Source: Hippopus hippopus
Taxonomy: Eukaryota; Mollusca; Bivalvia; Cardiida; Cardiidae
Assembly (NCBI GenBank): GCA_946811185.2
Contig: OX328102.1
Span: 18,415,194-18,479,193 of the forward strand
Direction of reading: 5' to 3'
Length of the DNA: 64,000 nucleotides
The first letter of the stretch is position 1; every line of letters starts with the position of its first letter. A program made the position numbers and the translations under genes. Positions 62,042 through 64,000 of this stretch are shown piece by piece. The notes under the pieces were generated by a model. The model saw nothing but the letters and a program-made list of their open reading frames with translations. It made no database searches and was not told where the DNA came from.

Positions 62042-62180
62042 TTAATGGATCATCAGTAAAACTAATTGTGATTCGCTACAAATTACATTACACCATCCCA
62101 GTTTGGAACTATTTTCACCTCTTATACTGAAGAGTCAAAGATGTCACTAATATAGATGGGTTTACTGTTACATTATGATA
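62042..62180 (+). repeat. Duplicated segment, copy 1
   Basis: From GGATCATCAGTAAAACTAAT to TTTACTGTTACATTATGATA. Second copy at 63361-63497. Confidence 0.88.
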
Positions 62181-62189
62181 TGTAGCCCT

Positions 62190-62562
62190 TTAACTCTGTA
62201 CCAAGCAACAGAATTGTGGACTAGTCCTAAGCGAAAGCATTTGCAGACAACATAGTAAATCAAGGGAGAAAAGTGTACCTGCTGTGGGACTGGAACCTAC
62301 AATTCCCTGGAACACTTACAAGTACTGCAGCTCTTCCAACTGAGCTAGCTAGGCGACTGGTCAATAGTCTACGGAACACCAAGTACAACAAAAAGGTGGC
62401 CCAAATAACGAAGTTTGTCCTTAATAGGGTAGAAAACATAGTGGGAAAAGGAGAAAATGTTGAAAATGCTGATTACCAGCATTTTCTCCTTTTCTCTCAA
62501 TGTTTTCAAAACCTTTCTTTTTCAGGGTTGTTAAAACTCTGGATTGTGTGGTAAAGGGTTAC
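62190..62562 (-). mobile_element. Family A MITE holding a tRNA-like insert
   Basis: TTAACTCTGTACCAAGCAAC and the B arm, interrupted at about 62265-62385, then GGGTAGAAAACATAGTGGGA and end GGATTGTGTGGTAAAGGGTTA. The hairpin has a small AATGTTGA duplication. Confidence 0.82.
62271..62360 (-). mobile_element. tRNA-like SINE head
   Basis: On the minus strand: TAGCTCAGTTGG (box A) and GGTTCCAGTCC (box B) at tRNA spacing, with no main-family SINE body. Inserted in the MITE above. Confidence 0.65.
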
Positions 62563-62636
62563 ATATTGTAGATGCACCTATACCAGCCAAGATGTACCTA
62601 GACCAGCAATTTTGTGAAAGTTTTGAAGCTAATATT

Positions 62637-62777
62637 TGAACTCTTTTCCATACGACGCAAATCTAGACCAGTCCAAATTGAAAGCATTTGCAGACAGTAA
62701 ATTTAAAGTGACTCAATTGATTTAACTTGTCTTTGATAGGGTAGGAAACATTGTGGGAAAAGGAGAAAATGCTGGTT
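62637..62777 (-). mobile_element. Family A MITE, right half lost
   Basis: GAACTCTTTTCCATACGACG through GGAGAAAATGCTGGTTATG, then the next copy starts. Confidence 0.8.
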
Positions 62778-62980
62778 ATGCTCTTTACCAAACAAACCCG
62801 GCTTTTACGACTTAGAAAAAATTGGGGTAAAAGCAGAAAATACTGGTAAGCAGCATTTTCTCCTGTTCCTATAATGTTTTCTACCCTATCAACCAATTCT
62901 ATCATTCTTAAGTTACATTTAACTGGTCTTCCGTAAGGGTTTGGACTAGCCTACAGTTTTGTTGTCAGGTAAAGGGTCAC
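62776..62980 (+). mobile_element. Family A MITE, diverged
   Basis: ATGCTCTTTACCAAACAAAC to TTGTTGTCAGGTAAAGGGTC. Confidence 0.8.
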
Positions 62981-63360
62981 AGAAAAGACTTAAAGAATAG
63001 GTTGAGAAAATTGGTTATAACCCTTCCATCTTTACATATGATTTAGGATGCTGTATCCAGTTGACAGCTTTTTGAAACATAGAGGGTGCAGCAGCAATTT
63101 TTTGTTTACATTTCATAGCAAGCATCTGTTCCATTTCCCACAATGTTTTCCATATAAATAATAAAAAAAGAAAGACATTTTCCTTTCCTTTCCTTGGATT
63201 AATTCTCCTTTGTATATTTAGTCTCTTTTTGTAAGCATGACTGTCTAAAAATTACTTTTATGGTAATATGTCTTTTTGTCAGTTGACTTTAACTAAAACC
63301 AGAAGTCAGTGAAATCTTTAACCAATCCTTCATCACTTTACCATCAAGATAGCTTTTTAA

Positions 63361-63497
63361 TTGATTGATCATCAGTAAAACTAATTGTTATTGGCTACAA
63401 ATTGCATTACACCATCCCAGTTAGGAACTAAATTGACCTCTTATACTGAAGAGTCACAGATGTCCCTATAACAGATGGGTATACTGATACATTATTA
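63361..63497 (+). repeat. Duplicated segment, copy 2
   Basis: Matches 62042-62180 (e.g. TACACCATCCCAGTT, CCTCTTATACTGAAGAGTCA). It ends exactly where the inverted repeat begins. Confidence 0.88.
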
Positions 63498-63687
63498 GTT
63501 GTACGGTCAGGTGGCAGGGGACTTGGAAACTTGTTCACGGCTGTGGTGAATCATGTCGCCACCTCGCCTTGGAAAATTGTTCACGGCTGTGGTGAATCAT
63601 GTCGTCTCGAGCCGAAGGCGAGGTGGCGACATGATTCACCACAGCCGTGAACAAGTTTCCAAGTCCCCTGCCACCTGACCGTACAAC
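63498..63687. repeat. 73-bp perfect inverted repeat
   Basis: Left arm 63498-63570 (starting GTTGTACGGTCAGGTGGCAG) and right arm 63615-63687 are exact reverse complements. The 44-bp spacer repeats part of the left arm (TTGTTCACGGCTGTGGTGAA at 63578). CpG-rich. Possibly paired ends of a transposon or a hairpin element; no target duplication visible. Confidence 0.93.
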
Positions 63688-63818
63688 GAACTTATTATAC
63701 TGCAAAGTTTTACCATTCCAACGTGTATTAAGCGAAATTTACCTGTTTTTTGTTTTCAAAAATTGAGTACACTGACGAAGTAGAATTTCCCTTCTGAGAG
63801 CCCCAATTCAGTGAAAAC

Positions 63819-63842
63819 TGACGTCACTAGGAACTGACGTCA
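63819..63842 (+). promoter_or_regulatory. Two CRE palindromes
   Basis: TGACGTCA occurs at 63819-63826 and 63835-63842, 16 bp apart, in the repeated context ACTGACGTCACT. This is the full CREB/ATF consensus. A promoter may lie near the right edge of the window, but no start exon is visible. Confidence 0.45.
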
Positions 63843-64000
63843 CTGAAACCTTGGTAAAACGTGCAGTTTGGTGCATAATCTTGATATTAATCTTGATCGA
63901 CGCTGCCATTTGGGATGTTGTGTCGAAAGTGTAGTCATGTATAGGGGGCTTCCAAAAGGGAAACTGCTTTTAGGTTGGTTTTGCCAGTGTACATGATATA

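Overview
This looks like nuclear DNA of an animal, most probably a bivalve mollusc. It is AT-rich, has no operons or dense coding, contains genes broken into short exons with GT/AG borders, and is packed with short non-autonomous transposons. The bivalve guess rests on the style of the repeats (tRNA-derived SINEs with TTGATTGATTG-type tails, CpG-rich hairpin MITEs, Helitron-like repeat arrays). I recall these from clam and mussel genomes but cannot check them here.

Genes are few. The best is a three-exon gene end on the + strand (3500-5652) whose splice phases all agree. It would give a 265-residue polar protein with 11-residue repeats and an acidic tail, and I do not recognise it. Weaker candidates are a start-codon exon at 7262-7280 downstream of an E2F-like site, an 84-nt internal exon at 36861-36944 beside a CpG-retaining stretch, a terminal exon at 60711-60954, and tandem CRE sites at 63819-63842. 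No rRNA, CRISPR or intact tRNA gene was seen.

Repeats dominate. Family A is a TTAA-flanked MITE of typically about 229 bp, with roughly 75 to 90 full or partial copies (my hand count, about a fifth of the window). It has one end beginning TTAACCCTTTACCACACAAT (the 'A arm'), another beginning TTAACTCTTTACCAAACGAC (the 'B arm'), two unrelated arms, and a 67-bp central palindrome with one unpaired central base. I call + the orientation with the A arm on the left. Copies abut in trains sharing one TTAA, insert into each other, and are cut by other elements. Family B is a hairpin around GATCAGACTGCACAGAA, also with a TTAA-type end. Family C is a ~263-bp element with TA target duplications (Tc1/mariner-like). 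Family D has 67-bp perfect TIRs and 4-bp duplications. Family E is a ~380-bp TTAA element. Family P is a 750-bp element ending in ATGGTGGCATATTTCTGC.

Layout: 1-2.6 kb families C, A and P; 3-6.4 kb gene end plus a foldback element; 6.7-7.3 kb possible promoter; 7.4-11.5 kb family A and B copies; 11.6-13.2 kb Helitron-like array; 13.4-31 kb dense MITEs, SINEs and local duplications; 31-35.4 kb two clean SINEs and a hAT-like element; 36-38.9 kb possible exon and a nested tandem repeat; 39.2-42.6 kb family P split by a 2.7-kb TTAA element; 43-46.9 kb a stack of cross-nested transposons; 47-63 kb more MITEs, a low-repeat stretch (59.1-60.9 kb) and the exon candidate; 63.5-63.7 kb a 73-bp perfect inverted repeat and tandem CRE sites.
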